Below the pieces are notes generated by a model. That model saw nothing but the letters and a program-made list of their open reading frames with translations, did not search any database and was not told the DNA's origin. Both the position numbers and the translations under genes were made by a program. From positions 1 through 64,000 of the forward strand of contig JACKBC010000024.1 of the NCBI GenBank assembly GCA_020634755.1: a stretch of 64,000 nt of DNA, given 5' to 3'. The DNA is from Caldilineaceae bacterium. Lineage in GTDB: Bacteria > Chloroflexota > Anaerolineae > Caldilineales > Caldilineaceae. The first letter of the stretch is position 1. The number at the start of each line of letters is the position of its first letter. This document shows, one piece after another, positions 1-9,114 of the stretch.

Positions 1-2
1 TT

Positions 3-1865
3 GTAAAAAACCTATCAAGTGCTGAATCCATATTGTATATGGGCAGCGCCATAATTTTTAGCCCGCTGGAGCTTTTTTTGGTTCTGACGGCTGTGGGCTG
101 GATCGGACGCGGCATCATCCGGCGAAAGTTTGAATTCTTCACAGGCGTTCTCTTTGGGCCGGTCATTCTGTTTACGGTCAGCATCTGTTTGGGCTTGCTA
201 TATGGCTTGGGCACTGGCGGCGATATCAATATTGCGCTATGGGAATCACGCCCGATTTTCTATCTCTTTCTTGTTATGATTTTGACCAGCAATCTTATAG
301 AGACGCGTGAGCATGTCAATCAGTTCATGTGGGTCATCATGACAGCGCTATTTGTAGAAGGGATTATTGGCACCGAGTACTTTTTCGTTGTCCTACATGG
401 CAGCTTGATCGGCGTGGAAGCCATTACAGAGCATTCAGCCGCCATTCACATGAACACCCTGTTTGTGCTCATTCTTACGGCATGGTTATTCCAGGCGTCG
501 TGGCCCAAACGGTTGGTGTTGCCGCTCATGGCATTGCCCGTGATCATCACCTATTTGGCTACCCAACGCAGGGCCGCGTACCTAACCCTTTTTATTGCCA
601 TTGCCTTTATGGTGCTTGCGCTGTACAAGGAAAATCGCAAATTATTTTGGCTTATCATGCCTACGCTGTTCATCGGCATTCTGGGGTATGTTGCCATATT
701 CTGGAATAGTGGCAGTGCAATTGCCATGCCGGTCCAAGCCATCCGCTCAGTCATTGCGCCCTCAGAAGGCAGCGCTGACGATTTATCCAATGTATATCGT
801 ATTCTTGAAAATGCGAATGTTAGTTTCACCATTCATGCAACGCCCATAACGGGGGTCGGCTTTGGGAAAAAATTCTTCATCAATGTACCCATGCCGGATA
901 TTAGCTTTTTTGTGTGGTGGGAGTACATTGTTCATAACTCCATTATGTGGATCTGGATGAAGGCGGGTCTTCTGGGCTTTCTATCGATGATGCTACTTGT
1001 AGGGCGGAGTATTATGGTGGGTTCAAAAGTAACGTGGCGTATGCCGGATCCCGATACAAAGGCTATTGCCATGACAGCAACTCTTTATATCGTTATGCAC
1101 TTTACGTATGCCTATGTTGACATGTCTTGGGATTCGCAAAGCATGCTGTATCTGGGCGTTGTCTTTGGTCTCCTTAACGGCTTGGAACGCATTGCGGCTA
1201 AACCGGTGAGCGTAAGAGCAAGCGGTGGCCCTGGCAACCGGATCCCGTGCCCGTTCCTGTCTTTGTATCGGCAGAGCAAAGCTATGAATAGAATGCGCAG
1301 CGGCATTTATGCTGAACTGGCTGGATTTCATCCGCGCTTGCTATTGGCGCGGGCGCTTTTGGCGCCCCTGCCCTCCTACACAGGGAATCGCATGCGTCGC
1401 ATTGTGCTGCGCTGGGCCGGGTTTCGCATTGGGAGCGGTACGGTTTTGTGGGGCACCCCAACCATTACGGGGAACTCCGACCTGTATCAAAGATTGGTTA
1501 TCGGTCAAGATTGTTGGATCAACGTGGACTGCTTTTTTGATTTAGGCGCCAACATTATTATGGGGAATCGCGTGTCCATCGGACACGCCGTTATGTTGCT
1601 AACAACGACACACAACATGGGTACTTTATCGAGACGGGCCGGCACTGCATATACCGAACCGATCAGTATCGAAGACGGGGCATGGATTTGCGCACGCAGC
1701 ACAATTTTACCGGGCGTAACAATCGGCGAAGGAGCAGTGGTGGCAGCTGGCGCTGTTGTGACGCGCTCTGTAGAGCCCAATGTAATGGTGGGTGGTATAC
1801 CGGCTCGGCCAATCCGTACATTACCCATGGATAACAAAACAGATGGATGTCCATTGCTTGATTAG
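3..1865 (+). CDS. O-antigen ligase-like membrane protein fused to a hexapeptide-repeat O-acetyltransferase (5' partial)
   Basis: The frame is open from base 3, so the gene starts left of the window. The first ~390 residues are a run of hydrophobic segments with the look of an O-antigen ligase/Wzy-type polymerase, which joins or polymerises lipid-linked glycans at the membrane. After a linker (around base 1200-1280) comes a left-handed beta-helix acetyltransferase with hexapeptide repeats such as VSIGHAVMLL, GAWICARSTILPGVTIGEGA and VVAAGAVVT, ending IPARPIRTLP, typical of Maa/WcaF-like enzymes. A polymerase joined to an acetyltransferase would couple chain assembly and O-acetylation. The upstream helices are missing, so the polymerase call rests on hydrophobicity and context; the acetyltransferase call is firm. 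Confidence 0.75.
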   Translation, partial: VKNLSSAESILYMGSAIIFSPLELFLVLTAVGWIGRGIIRRKFEFFTGVLFGPVILFTVSICLGLLYGLGTGGDINIALWESRPIFYLFLVMILTSNLIETREHVNQFMWVIMTALFVEGIIGTEYFFVVLHGSLIGVEAITEHSAAIHMNTLFVLILTAWLFQASWPKRLVLPLMALPVIITYLATQRRAAYLTLFIAIAFMVLALYKENRKLFWLIMPTLFIGILGYVAIFWNSGSAIAMPVQAIRSVIAPSEGSADDLSNVYRILENANVSFTIHATPITGVGFGKKFFINVPMPDISFFVWWEYIVHNSIMWIWMKAGLLGFLSMMLLVGRSIMVGSKVTWRMPDPDTKAIAMTATLYIVMHFTYAYVDMSWDSQSMLYLGVVFGLLNGLERIAAKPVSVRASGGPGNRIPCPFLSLYRQSKAMNRMRSGIYAELAGFHPRLLLARALLAPLPSYTGNRMRRIVLRWAGFRIGSGTVLWGTPTITGNSDLYQRLVIGQDCWINVDCFFDLGANIIMGNRVSIGHAVMLLTTTHNMGTLSRRAGTAYTEPISIEDGAWICARSTILPGVTIGEGAVVAAGAVVTRSVEPNVMVGGIPARPIRTLPMDNKTDGCPLLD

Positions 1866-1893
1866 CGCTATGATGCTCAACATATAACAAAAC

Positions 1894-2427
1894 ATGAACA
1901 GCAAAACATTGGGGAATATCAATGCAGTGCTGCGGGCAAAGTGGTATCTACGCCATGCTACACAAGTAGGCTCACGAGTGCGAATTTGGGGGCGACCGTC
2001 GATTACCAACAACGGACAGTTGATTATAGGCGATCGCGTCAGATTGGTTTCCACCATCACCAAAATAGAACTTGTCGCCAACAAGAACGGAATACTAGAA
2101 ATTGGCAATAGCGCCTATATCAACTACGGTTGCTCGATTTCGGCCAGCCAGTATGTTCATATTGGGCCTCGGTGCCATATTGGAACTTATGTAATCATGA
2201 TGGATAACGATTTTCATTGTGTAGAGCCAGAACGGCGTCTGGAAAAACCACCATCGATGCCAATCATCCTCGAAGAAAACGTTTGGATAGGCGCACGCGC
2301 CATTATTCTGCGCGGGGTTACGATTGGGGCCGGCAGCGTAATCGGCGCGGGTAGTGTCGTGACCAAAGATATCCCTTGCCGGACACTAGCGGCGGGGGTT
2401 CCGGCCCAAATCATTCGGAGACTCTAG
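1894..2427 (+). CDS. Hexapeptide-repeat (LbetaH) acyltransferase, WcaF/Maa type
   Basis: A 177-residue acyltransferase probably decorating a sugar of the exopolysaccharide. The left-handed beta-helix is visible as repeated [LIV]-G-x4 units (QLIIGDRVRL, YVHIGPRCHI, VTIGAGSVIG). The C-terminal ENVWIGARAIILRGVTIGAG, VVTKDIP and GVPAQIIRRL are the usual signature of acetyl-CoA-dependent sugar O-acetyltransferases. It resembles the C-terminal domain of the gene before it, 28 bp upstream, and the next gene starts 4 bp after its stop, so all are probably co-transcribed. The acceptor cannot be told from sequence. Confidence 0.85.
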   Translation: MNSKTLGNINAVLRAKWYLRHATQVGSRVRIWGRPSITNNGQLIIGDRVRLVSTITKIELVANKNGILEIGNSAYINYGCSISASQYVHIGPRCHIGTYVIMMDNDFHCVEPERRLEKPPSMPIILEENVWIGARAIILRGVTIGAGSVIGAGSVVTKDIPCRTLAAGVPAQIIRRL

Positions 2428-2431
2428 GAAT

Positions 2432-3416
2432 ATGACCAAAGTAAGCGTGATTATTCCTACATACAATCGGTTAACGCAGCTAAAACAAGCCATTGCCGGT
2501 CTTGAAAAGCAAACCTACCCATTTGACCAATTTGAAGTAATAATCGTGTCTGATGGCTCAACCGACGGTACGTCTGAATATCTCCAAACCCTTAAATCGC
2601 CTTTGTTCTTGCGGCCCGTGCGGCAAGACAATCAAGGTCCAGCTGCGGCCCGCAATCATGGCGTATCCGTAGCCACGGGTGAACTGATGCTCTTTATGGA
2701 TGATGATATTGTGCCCATTTCCACATTTATTGCTGAGCATGTGGCCAGCTACAGCAGATATGGCTCCCTATACATCCGTATTAGGCCCCATGCGGACGCC
2801 AACTGATTTTCGCATGGCGCCCTGGGTTTATTGGGAACAACAAATGTTGTACAAGCAGTACGACGACATGCAGAACGGGGTCTGGGAACCAACGGCGCGC
2901 CAATTTTATACAGGGAACGCCTCGGTGGCAAAAGAGCAAATTAGCGCTGCCGGCGGGTTTGATGAGACCATTAATCGAGCTGAGGATGTAGATCTGGCAT
3001 ACAGAATGGCGGACCAGGGCGTCAAGTTTGTCTTTAATCCAAGCGCGATTGGGTACCATTATGCAGACCGCAGCTTTGCATCATGGATGCGCACACCGTA
3101 TCTATACGGTCGCTATGATGTAGTCTTTGCTCGCGACAAAGGGCACAGTTGGCTTTTGCACAATGTGGCCACTGAATTTCAAAGCCGCCATCCGCTTGTA
3201 CAAATGCTGGCGCGGTTCTGCATTTCGCGCAAAATGCTTTATACGATGGTCATTGGCATTATGCAGCGCGCTGCGGCAGTTAGCGCCAACCTGCAAATGG
3301 CTAACATTGCGCAATACGCCTACAGCGGCATCTTTAATTTATGTCACTATCAGGGCATTGCCGATGAGTTGGGCGATCGGCAACAATTTTTACAACTTAT
3401 TCGCAGCCCCCAATAG
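2432..3416 (+). pseudogene. Family 2 glycosyltransferase, split by a frameshift
   Basis: The first part (2432-2806) reads as the N-terminal GT-A fold of a GT2 enzyme: VSVIIPTYNR, VIIVSDGSTDGT, GPAAARNHG and the metal-binding MDDDIVP. The second part continues in another frame to 3416, with TGNASVAKEQ, AGGFDE and EDVDLAYRM (the ED acceptor/base region) followed by a C-terminal helical part. The two frames meet at about 2765-2785; one extra base (or two missing) there breaks an otherwise complete ~325-residue protein. It may be a real pseudogene, or a sequencing or assembly error: both halves look well preserved, so error or recent mutation is likely. Confidence 0.8.
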
Positions 3417-3430
3417 GGCCAAAGGTGTAT

Positions 3431-3979
3431 ATGTTCGAGACGTTTCGACAAGACGCAGCCAGATGGGTGATTCCGAGTCAATTCGCCGATCCGGCGTCTT
3501 TAACCACTATCCAGATGCTGAAATTGCTCTATCGCTATGTCGCATTGCGCGCCATGGCCTGGTTTCGGCTAGCAACCTGGTTTCAGGAAAATAAGATTCC
3601 GTTGGCCGGCCCGATTTATCGCTGGATACTTTTTCGTTTTGGCCTGGAAATTAATGGCTATATTGAGGGCGGGCTCTATATTGCCCACCCCAGCGGAACG
3701 GTCATTTCAGTTCGCCACATGGGGCGCAATTGTAGCGTGATTGCCGCGGTTACCATCGGCATGCGCAATACCTGGGCCTTCCCGGATATTGGCAACAATG
3801 TGTTTATCGGCGCCGGTGCGCGGGTGCTGGGTGACATCACGGTTGGCAACGATGTCAAGATTGGCGCCAACGCTGTGGTCATCAAAGATGTTCCGGATGG
3901 GGCAACGGTCGTGGGTGTTCCCGGCAAGGTCATTGAGATTCGGGAAGCTGAGCCAGCACCGGTGGGGCTGGAGCAATAG
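3431..3979 (+). CDS. Serine acetyltransferase-like (CysE-type) acyltransferase
   Basis: A ~182-residue LbetaH protein. The N-terminal helices (LLYRYVALRAMAWFRLATWF) followed by IYRWILFRFGLEINGYIEGG, YIAHPSGTVIS and IGMRNTWAFPDIGNNVFIGA follow the CysE layout. Such CysE-like enzymes in polysaccharide clusters usually acetylate a sugar or alcohol and are not cysteine-biosynthetic. ATG 3431 is preferred over GTG 3425 because AAAGG lies 5 bp before it. The gene belongs to the same + strand run as its neighbours and its stop nearly abuts the next start. Confidence 0.85.
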   Translation: MFETFRQDAARWVIPSQFADPASLTTIQMLKLLYRYVALRAMAWFRLATWFQENKIPLAGPIYRWILFRFGLEINGYIEGGLYIAHPSGTVISVRHMGRNCSVIAAVTIGMRNTWAFPDIGNNVFIGAGARVLGDITVGNDVKIGANAVVIKDVPDGATVVGVPGKVIEIREAEPAPVGLEQ

Positions 3980-3980
3980 A

Positions 3981-4856
3981 GTGTTGAACACGCTTATGTT
4001 ACGCAAATTCTTAGGGGCTGTTTGTCTTTTGCTCATCTTGGCGGGGTGCTCAAACGAAGTGGAGCAAGCGCCCACCTGGGTGGGACCGGCGCCAACAGTG
4101 ATCCCCCTTTTGAGCATAGACACAGGTCTCACGGCCAACGTGCAAGCAACCAATGAGACAGCATTGGATTCTATCGCTAGCGCAACAGTGCAAACGCAAG
4201 CGGAATTAGTGGCGGCAACGCCCACATTAGCCGTGGCCGCACAGGCCGATGCGCTCATCGCGCCGGAAACCCAACTGCATGAAGTCTATATTTTCGACGA
4301 CCAACTTAATAAAAACTGGGATCTAGCGCAGAGCTTTGGCATGTCGTATGATCTGCAATCCACAGCGCACTGGTTTGAACCGTTAGATTCTGCCAACGAG
4401 CTTGATAGCGGCGCCACCTCTATTGCAATCACCCCCGAACAGGATTTTGGCGAGCTCTATTTCACCGTGCGCCCGGACGCCGCCGAAAGCTATCCGCGTG
4501 GGCAAGTGATTGGGGTTAGTTTCTGGCTCAACGGCGGCGGAGATTTTATCGACACAGAAGCGCTGGCGATCACCATCGTGGGCAGTAACAGCAATCCCTT
4601 CTGGTCTGCAGCAGACAATCCTGTACAAGCGGATGGCCAAGGACTTTATTCTGAAACCAGGCTTTACCACTTGGAACTCAGCCGGTCTATTCCACCAAAT
4701 ACGTGGGTGCAGGTCATTGTGCTCTTTAAGAAGCTTCTCTATGACCCAGAGTTTGAATATTTCACGGGCTTATATCTTAAAAACGATGAAGGGTATCGCA
4801 ACACTTTTTACATCGATAACATTGCCACCATATGGCAAGAGGAGACAGCGCCATAG
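3981..4856 (+). CDS. Secreted lipoprotein of unknown function in the EPS locus
   Basis: An N-terminal hydrophobic stretch followed by LILAGCSNE is a lipobox (cleavage before Cys), so the protein is exported and lipid-anchored. A low-complexity Thr/Ala/Gln-rich linker of about 70 residues follows, then a ~190-residue domain with alternating strands and aromatic residues that looks like a beta-sandwich of the carbohydrate-binding type. I cannot name the family. GTG 3981 has GGAG about 8 bp upstream; ATG 3996 is the alternative. The position between an acetyltransferase and a glycosyltransferase suggests a role in polysaccharide export or attachment. Confidence 0.7.
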   Translation: MLNTLMLRKFLGAVCLLLILAGCSNEVEQAPTWVGPAPTVIPLLSIDTGLTANVQATNETALDSIASATVQTQAELVAATPTLAVAAQADALIAPETQLHEVYIFDDQLNKNWDLAQSFGMSYDLQSTAHWFEPLDSANELDSGATSIAITPEQDFGELYFTVRPDAAESYPRGQVIGVSFWLNGGGDFIDTEALAITIVGSNSNPFWSAADNPVQADGQGLYSETRLYHLELSRSIPPNTWVQVIVLFKKLLYDPEFEYFTGLYLKNDEGYRNTFYIDNIATIWQEETAP

Positions 4857-4890
4857 CCACTTTTATGCTGAACGCGGCCTTCAAGACGCG

Positions 4891-4966
4891 ACTTACGCAG
4901 CGCCGGTGGAACGCCAAGAGGAACACGAATCGCTGGCCAATAATTTTACGCGCAACTTGCGTAAGA
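4891..4966 (+). repeat. Interspersed repeat family III, copy 1
   Basis: A ~76-bp element whose ends are inverted repeats: it begins ACTTACGCAGCGCC and ends TTGCGTAAG. Related copies lie at 9905-9982 and, inverted, at 30329-30407. It has no coding capacity and looks like a small REP/MITE-type element. Confidence 0.7.
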
Positions 4967-4978
4967 CATTAAGTTTAT

Positions 4979-5110
4979 GGCTCTGTGCTGCGCACAACCG
5001 GTTTTATACAAGTTTAACGATAGGCTCTGTGCTGCGTACAACCGCTATTATACAAGTTTAACGATAGGCTCTGTGCTCTGCACAACCGCCATCGTACAAG
5101 CTTTACACAA
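4979..5110 (+). repeat. Three tandem 44-bp repeats (interspersed family I)
   Basis: Three head-to-tail units begin at 4979, 5023 and 5067, each GGCTCTGTGCTGCGCACAAC-like followed by an A/T-rich part with TACAAG. Single copies occur at about 16054-16080 and inverted at 30281-30312. There are no unique spacers between the units, so this is not a CRISPR array. Confidence 0.85.
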
Positions 5111-5123
5111 TAAGAAGTTTACT

Positions 5124-6302
5124 ATGAAGAAGTACACATTAGGTTTTGTGCTGGAACAGACACTGGGACACCGCACGCATACCCAAAATCTACGCCACAA
5201 TGTACCCGCCGATCCAACCGTTGAGGCAAAGTGGGCGCTGGTTGAAGAAGCCGTTACCGGCATTGCCGCGCGTATCCCCATCTACAAAAGCAACTGGACC
5301 GTGCGGGCCGGGCTCCGTGCACGCCGCCAAATTGCGGCGCTGCAGCGAAGCAGCCGCTTGGATGCGCTCTTTTTTCATACCCAAGTACCGGCTGTGCTGG
5401 CAACGAACTGGGTCAAGAAGATTCCCAGCGTCATTTCGCTGGACGCAACGCCACTACAATATGATGCTTTGGGCGCGCAATACCAACACGAGCAAGGCCC
5501 CAAGTGGCTGGAGCAATTAAAATGGCGGCTCAATTGTCGCGCATATGCTCAGGCCACACATATTGTCACTTGGTCATCCTGGGCCAAACAAGGGCTCATT
5601 GCAGATTATTGCATACCGGCTGAAAAGATCACGGTAATTCCGCCCGGCGTTAACCCCAGTGATTGGCAAAACCCTCATGCCGCGCACACTTTGGCAGAGC
5701 CGCTCAAACTCCTGTTTGTGGGTGGCGATCTGGAGCGCAAAGGCGGCCATTTGCTTTTGGAGGCATTTCGAACCTTTCGGCAGAATTTGGCCAGTGCAAC
5801 CGAGCCACAATTGCAACAAATGGCCGCGAACGTTGAGTTGCACATTGTCACCCAACATGCACTCAGCCCAGAAAAGGGCGTCACGGTTTACAACAATATG
5901 CGGCCCAACAGTGCGGAACTAAAGGCGCTCTATCATGCTTGCAATGTGTTCTGCCTGCCCACGCTGGGTGATTGCTTGCCCATGGTGCTTTCTGAAGCAG
6001 GCGCCGCGGGTCTACCCCTTATTTCCACCGATGTAGGAGGCGTCACTGAAATTCTGCGCAATGGCGAAACCGGCTGTTTAACCGCCGCCGGTAATGTTGC
6101 GGATCTCGTGGACGCAATGCGCCTTCTGGCAGAGAACCCGGTGTTACGTCTCGATATGGGCCAAAATGCCGAAGCGCTGGTTCGTCAGCAATTTGACGCT
6201 CAAAAGAATACGGCGCGCCTGCTAGAGATACTCAAACAGAGTGCCGATGGCATTTTCACATCCCAACCGCAATTTCATCAGAATGTGGCGTATAGCGCGT
6301 AA
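5124..6302 (+). CDS. GT-B glycosyltransferase (family 4-like)
   Basis: A cytoplasmic glycosyltransferase of ~392 residues that likely adds one sugar to the lipid-linked repeat unit. The C-terminal Rossmann half carries VIPPGVNPSDW, KLLFVGGDLERKGG and LPMVLSEAGAAGLPLI, the last being the E-x7-E-like nucleotide-sugar site of GT4 enzymes. An open frame extends upstream to 4977, but ATG 5124 (MKKYTLGFVL) is chosen because everything before it is tandem repeat. It is separated from the lipoprotein gene by ~270 bp of repeats, so it may have its own promoter. Confidence 0.88.
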   Translation: MKKYTLGFVLEQTLGHRTHTQNLRHNVPADPTVEAKWALVEEAVTGIAARIPIYKSNWTVRAGLRARRQIAALQRSSRLDALFFHTQVPAVLATNWVKKIPSVISLDATPLQYDALGAQYQHEQGPKWLEQLKWRLNCRAYAQATHIVTWSSWAKQGLIADYCIPAEKITVIPPGVNPSDWQNPHAAHTLAEPLKLLFVGGDLERKGGHLLLEAFRTFRQNLASATEPQLQQMAANVELHIVTQHALSPEKGVTVYNNMRPNSAELKALYHACNVFCLPTLGDCLPMVLSEAGAAGLPLISTDVGGVTEILRNGETGCLTAAGNVADLVDAMRLLAENPVLRLDMGQNAEALVRQQFDAQKNTARLLEILKQSADGIFTSQPQFHQNVAYSA

Positions 6303-6616
6303 ATAATCATACGCACTCAATTGCGCGTCTTGAGGACCATCCCTTCACCGCCACAACACCATAGAGATACATAGGATGTATACAGCACCCGCGGATTACC
6401 AGAGAGAACGCTTGGGTACAATGTCAAAAATCTGGTTTCTTACTACTCTGGAACTTTTCACATTTAGTAGAACGCAACGGCGTTGATGAAATTGGCATCA
6501 CTGGCAACCGACAAATCCAGTCCATCTCAGGCAATTGTACTCTACTGATTGTACTTTTTATATTTCCATGGCCAGTTCATTCCGAACTCAGCAGGTCTTA
6601 CAAGGATTTACACAGC
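6303..6616. other. Intergenic region, no recognisable gene
   Basis: A 314-bp gap between two glycosyltransferase genes. I see no convincing ORF, RNA or strong hairpin. It contains a short A/T-rich stretch before the next start, where a promoter could lie, but no clear -35/-10 pair. Confidence 0.5.
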
Positions 6617-7687
6617 ATGGCCCAAGTGCTTTTAACCGTTTCAGGAACGATTTCGCCCCAAGTAAAAGAGAATGTAGCCAACGGTTTGCGCCCAAATCCA
6701 GACTATATAGAGATGGCGCGCCGCTTTGATGCCGACCTGCTGGATTACAATGCGGCGCGAGCACAGATCGGCTGGTTTGGGCAACTGCTCACATTGTTGG
6801 GCGGCTCCAATTTAATGTTGGCATGGGTCTGTTTTCTGCTACGCAAACAATACAGAGTTATTTTTACCGACGGTGAACAAGTGGGGATTCCGCTGGCGGC
6901 CTTGTTAAAGCTGGGCGGACGCCACAATGTACAGCACTTTATGATCGTTCATATTCTGTCGGTGGGCAAAAAGATGCTTTTCTTTGACTATTTGGGCGTC
7001 CAGAGCCACATCGATCGTTTCTTGGTCTATTCTTCTTGGCAAAAACATTTTATTGAAGAACGGTGGCGCGTGCCGGCCCATCGAGTAACGCTCACCCCGT
7101 TTATGGTCGATGCCGCTTTCTTTTCACCCACAAACGTAACGCCCGCCCCCCGCCGCATGATCTGTTCGGTGGGCTTAGAGTTTCGCGATTATCCCACCCT
7201 GATCGAAGCCGTGCGCGGGTTGGATGTGGAGGTGGTGATTGCGGCGGCCAGCCCCTGGTCTAAACGCAGCGATACAACCCAACATGTAGAACTGCCTTCC
7301 AATGTGACCGTCCAAAAATTTACCCAATTTGAATTAAGACAGCTTTACGCCGATTGCCTGTTTATGGTCATGCCACTTTACGATGTTGACTTTCAAGCCG
7401 GCATTACGGCTATTTTAGAAGCGATGGCCATGAAAAAAACAGTAATTTGTTCCAAATCAAAAGGCCAAACCGATGTTATTATAGATAGCGAAACCGGACT
7501 ATATGTTTTACCGGAAGATTCAGCAGCATTACGCAATGCCATTCAGTTTTTGTTGGACAATCCGCAGATGGCGGAAAAAATGGGCGCCGCCGCCATGCAG
7601 GTCGTACATCGCGATCTCAATCTGGTCAGCTACACCGAGCGCCTACATGAGTATATTCAACATGCGCTCTTGGAAGAAGCCGTATAA
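6617..7687 (+). CDS. GT-B glycosyltransferase (family 4-like)
   Basis: A 356-residue protein. The N-terminal half has FTDGEQVGIPLAALLKLGG; the C-terminal half has MICSVGLEFRDYPTLIEA and ITAILEAMAMKKTVICS followed by TDVIIDSETGLYVLPED, the donor-binding E-rich region and nucleotide-sugar loop of GT4 enzymes. No signal peptide is seen, so it acts in the cytoplasm on a lipid-linked intermediate. The next gene begins 2 bp after its stop, so the two are translationally linked. The sugar specificity cannot be read from sequence. Confidence 0.85.
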   Translation: MAQVLLTVSGTISPQVKENVANGLRPNPDYIEMARRFDADLLDYNAARAQIGWFGQLLTLLGGSNLMLAWVCFLLRKQYRVIFTDGEQVGIPLAALLKLGGRHNVQHFMIVHILSVGKKMLFFDYLGVQSHIDRFLVYSSWQKHFIEERWRVPAHRVTLTPFMVDAAFFSPTNVTPAPRRMICSVGLEFRDYPTLIEAVRGLDVEVVIAAASPWSKRSDTTQHVELPSNVTVQKFTQFELRQLYADCLFMVMPLYDVDFQAGITAILEAMAMKKTVICSKSKGQTDVIIDSETGLYVLPEDSAALRNAIQFLLDNPQMAEKMGAAAMQVVHRDLNLVSYTERLHEYIQHALLEEAV

Positions 7688-7689
7688 AG

Positions 7690-8901
7690 ATGGACATTTT
7701 GTTTTTGCTATTTTCCATAGCTTTTTGGGCAGCTGGGTTCATCCTGGCCGCTACGATTCTCTATCTTCTATTTTTGACGGTGACGGCTATCTTGCAGCAC
7801 GGCAAACAGGATGGCCTAACGCCAGCCCAGCACCATCGCTTCATCTTTTTGGTACCGGCGCATAATGAAGAAAAGCTGCTGCCCAATCTGCTCAAAAGCC
7901 TACACGCGCTGGATTATCCGGCTGCGCACTTTGCTGTGCATGTAGTGGCGGACAATTGCACAGATCACACAGCGGAGGTGGGTCGAGCGTGTGGAGCGAC
8001 GGTCCATGAGCGTTTTGACCAAAATCTGTTGGGCAAAGGATATGCGCTGCAATGGCTGTTACAGCGTATTGAGGAGAATAAGGAGCCGTTTGATGCAGCC
8101 ATTATTCTGGATGCAGATTCAGTGGTGTCCACAAATTTTCTCAGCGTGATGAACCGACATTTAGCCAATGGAGAACGCGTCATTCAGGCATATTACACCG
8201 TGCTGCATCCAGAGCGCTCTTGGAATACCAGCTTGCGCTATGTGGCTCTGACAGCACTGCACTATTTACGACCACTTGCCCGCATGGCGCTGGGGTGCTC
8301 GGTGGGCTTGAAAGGCAACGGCATGGTGTTCCATCGCGCCATTATGCGCACCCATGAATGGTCGGCCTCGGTTACCGAGGATATTGAGTATCACATGTCG
8401 CTGCTTTTGGCTGGAGAGCGGGTCACATTTGCTCACGAGGCCGTAGTGTGGGCCGAGATGCCAGCCGAGCTTAAAGACGCACGCACACAGAATATTCGCT
8501 GGGAGCAGGGCAGGCTGGATATGGCCAAAAGGTATGTACCCCGTCTGCTAAAAATGGCCTGGACGCATCAACAGCCCAAGCTGCCAGCATTTGTATATAT
8601 AGATGCGGCTATTGAACACATGATTCCACCGTTTTCCATTGTGGCTGGATTCAGTTTGCTTTATCTGCTGATGGCGTTGTTTATGCAATCTGCTAGCGCC
8701 ATCGGCTTAGGAATTGGATTGCTTGTTGGACAGATTGCCTATTTTGGCGCTGGATTACTTCTGGCTGATTCCCCCAGACAGGTCTATATCGCCCTTCTCT
8801 ATGCGCCACATTTCGTGGCTTGGAAAATTTGGTTATACCTGCGCATTCTCCTTGGGCTTGACAAACAAGGTTGGGTGCGCACGGCTCGCAATAATCAGTA
8901 G
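7690..8901 (+). CDS. Membrane family 2 glycosyltransferase (CESA-like, processive type)
   Basis: A 403-residue protein: N-terminal membrane helix, GT-A domain, then C-terminal membrane helices. The sequence shows FLVPAHNEEKLLPN, VVADNCTDHTAEV, the metal-binding DADS, the TED acceptor motif in VTEDIEYH and QNIRWEQGR, matching the QxxRW motif of processive beta-glycosyltransferases such as BcsA and hyaluronan synthases. It may polymerise or extend the exopolysaccharide at the membrane. A tandem repeat array separates it from the next gene. Confidence 0.88.
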   Translation: MDILFLLFSIAFWAAGFILAATILYLLFLTVTAILQHGKQDGLTPAQHHRFIFLVPAHNEEKLLPNLLKSLHALDYPAAHFAVHVVADNCTDHTAEVGRACGATVHERFDQNLLGKGYALQWLLQRIEENKEPFDAAIILDADSVVSTNFLSVMNRHLANGERVIQAYYTVLHPERSWNTSLRYVALTALHYLRPLARMALGCSVGLKGNGMVFHRAIMRTHEWSASVTEDIEYHMSLLLAGERVTFAHEAVVWAEMPAELKDARTQNIRWEQGRLDMAKRYVPRLLKMAWTHQQPKLPAFVYIDAAIEHMIPPFSIVAGFSLLYLLMALFMQSASAIGLGIGLLVGQIAYFGAGLLLADSPRQVYIALLYAPHFVAWKIWLYLRILLGLDKQGWVRTARNNQ

Positions 8902-8911
8902 ATCGCAATCA

Positions 8912-9085
8912 GTAGACCGCAGTAGCAAGCGATAGAGTCGGATTCAAAGCGAGACCGACACCAGGATCGCCAGCACCGTTGCGGTGTACTGATTATCCGT
9001 AGACCGCAATAGCAAGCAATAGAGTCGGATTCATCAATCGAGACCGACGCCTGGATCGCCAACACCGTTGCGGTGTACTGATAAT
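8912..9085 (+). repeat. Two tandem ~87-bp repeats (interspersed family II)
   Basis: Units start at 8912 and 8999 with GTAGACCGCA and include GTCGGATTCA, GAGACCGACGCC and CACCGTTGCGGTGT. A further copy is at 15981-16055 and a fragment lies inverted at 30417-30455. Within each unit GTCGG/CCGAC and CACCG/CGGTG can pair, so a transcript would be structured. Confidence 0.85.
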
Positions 9086-9114
9086 ATATAGTTTGGGATT
9101 TAGGAAGTAAAAAC

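Noticed and set aside
4979..5110. Three regular 44-bp units as a short CRISPR array
   Set aside because: The units follow each other directly without unique spacers, and no cas genes are present.
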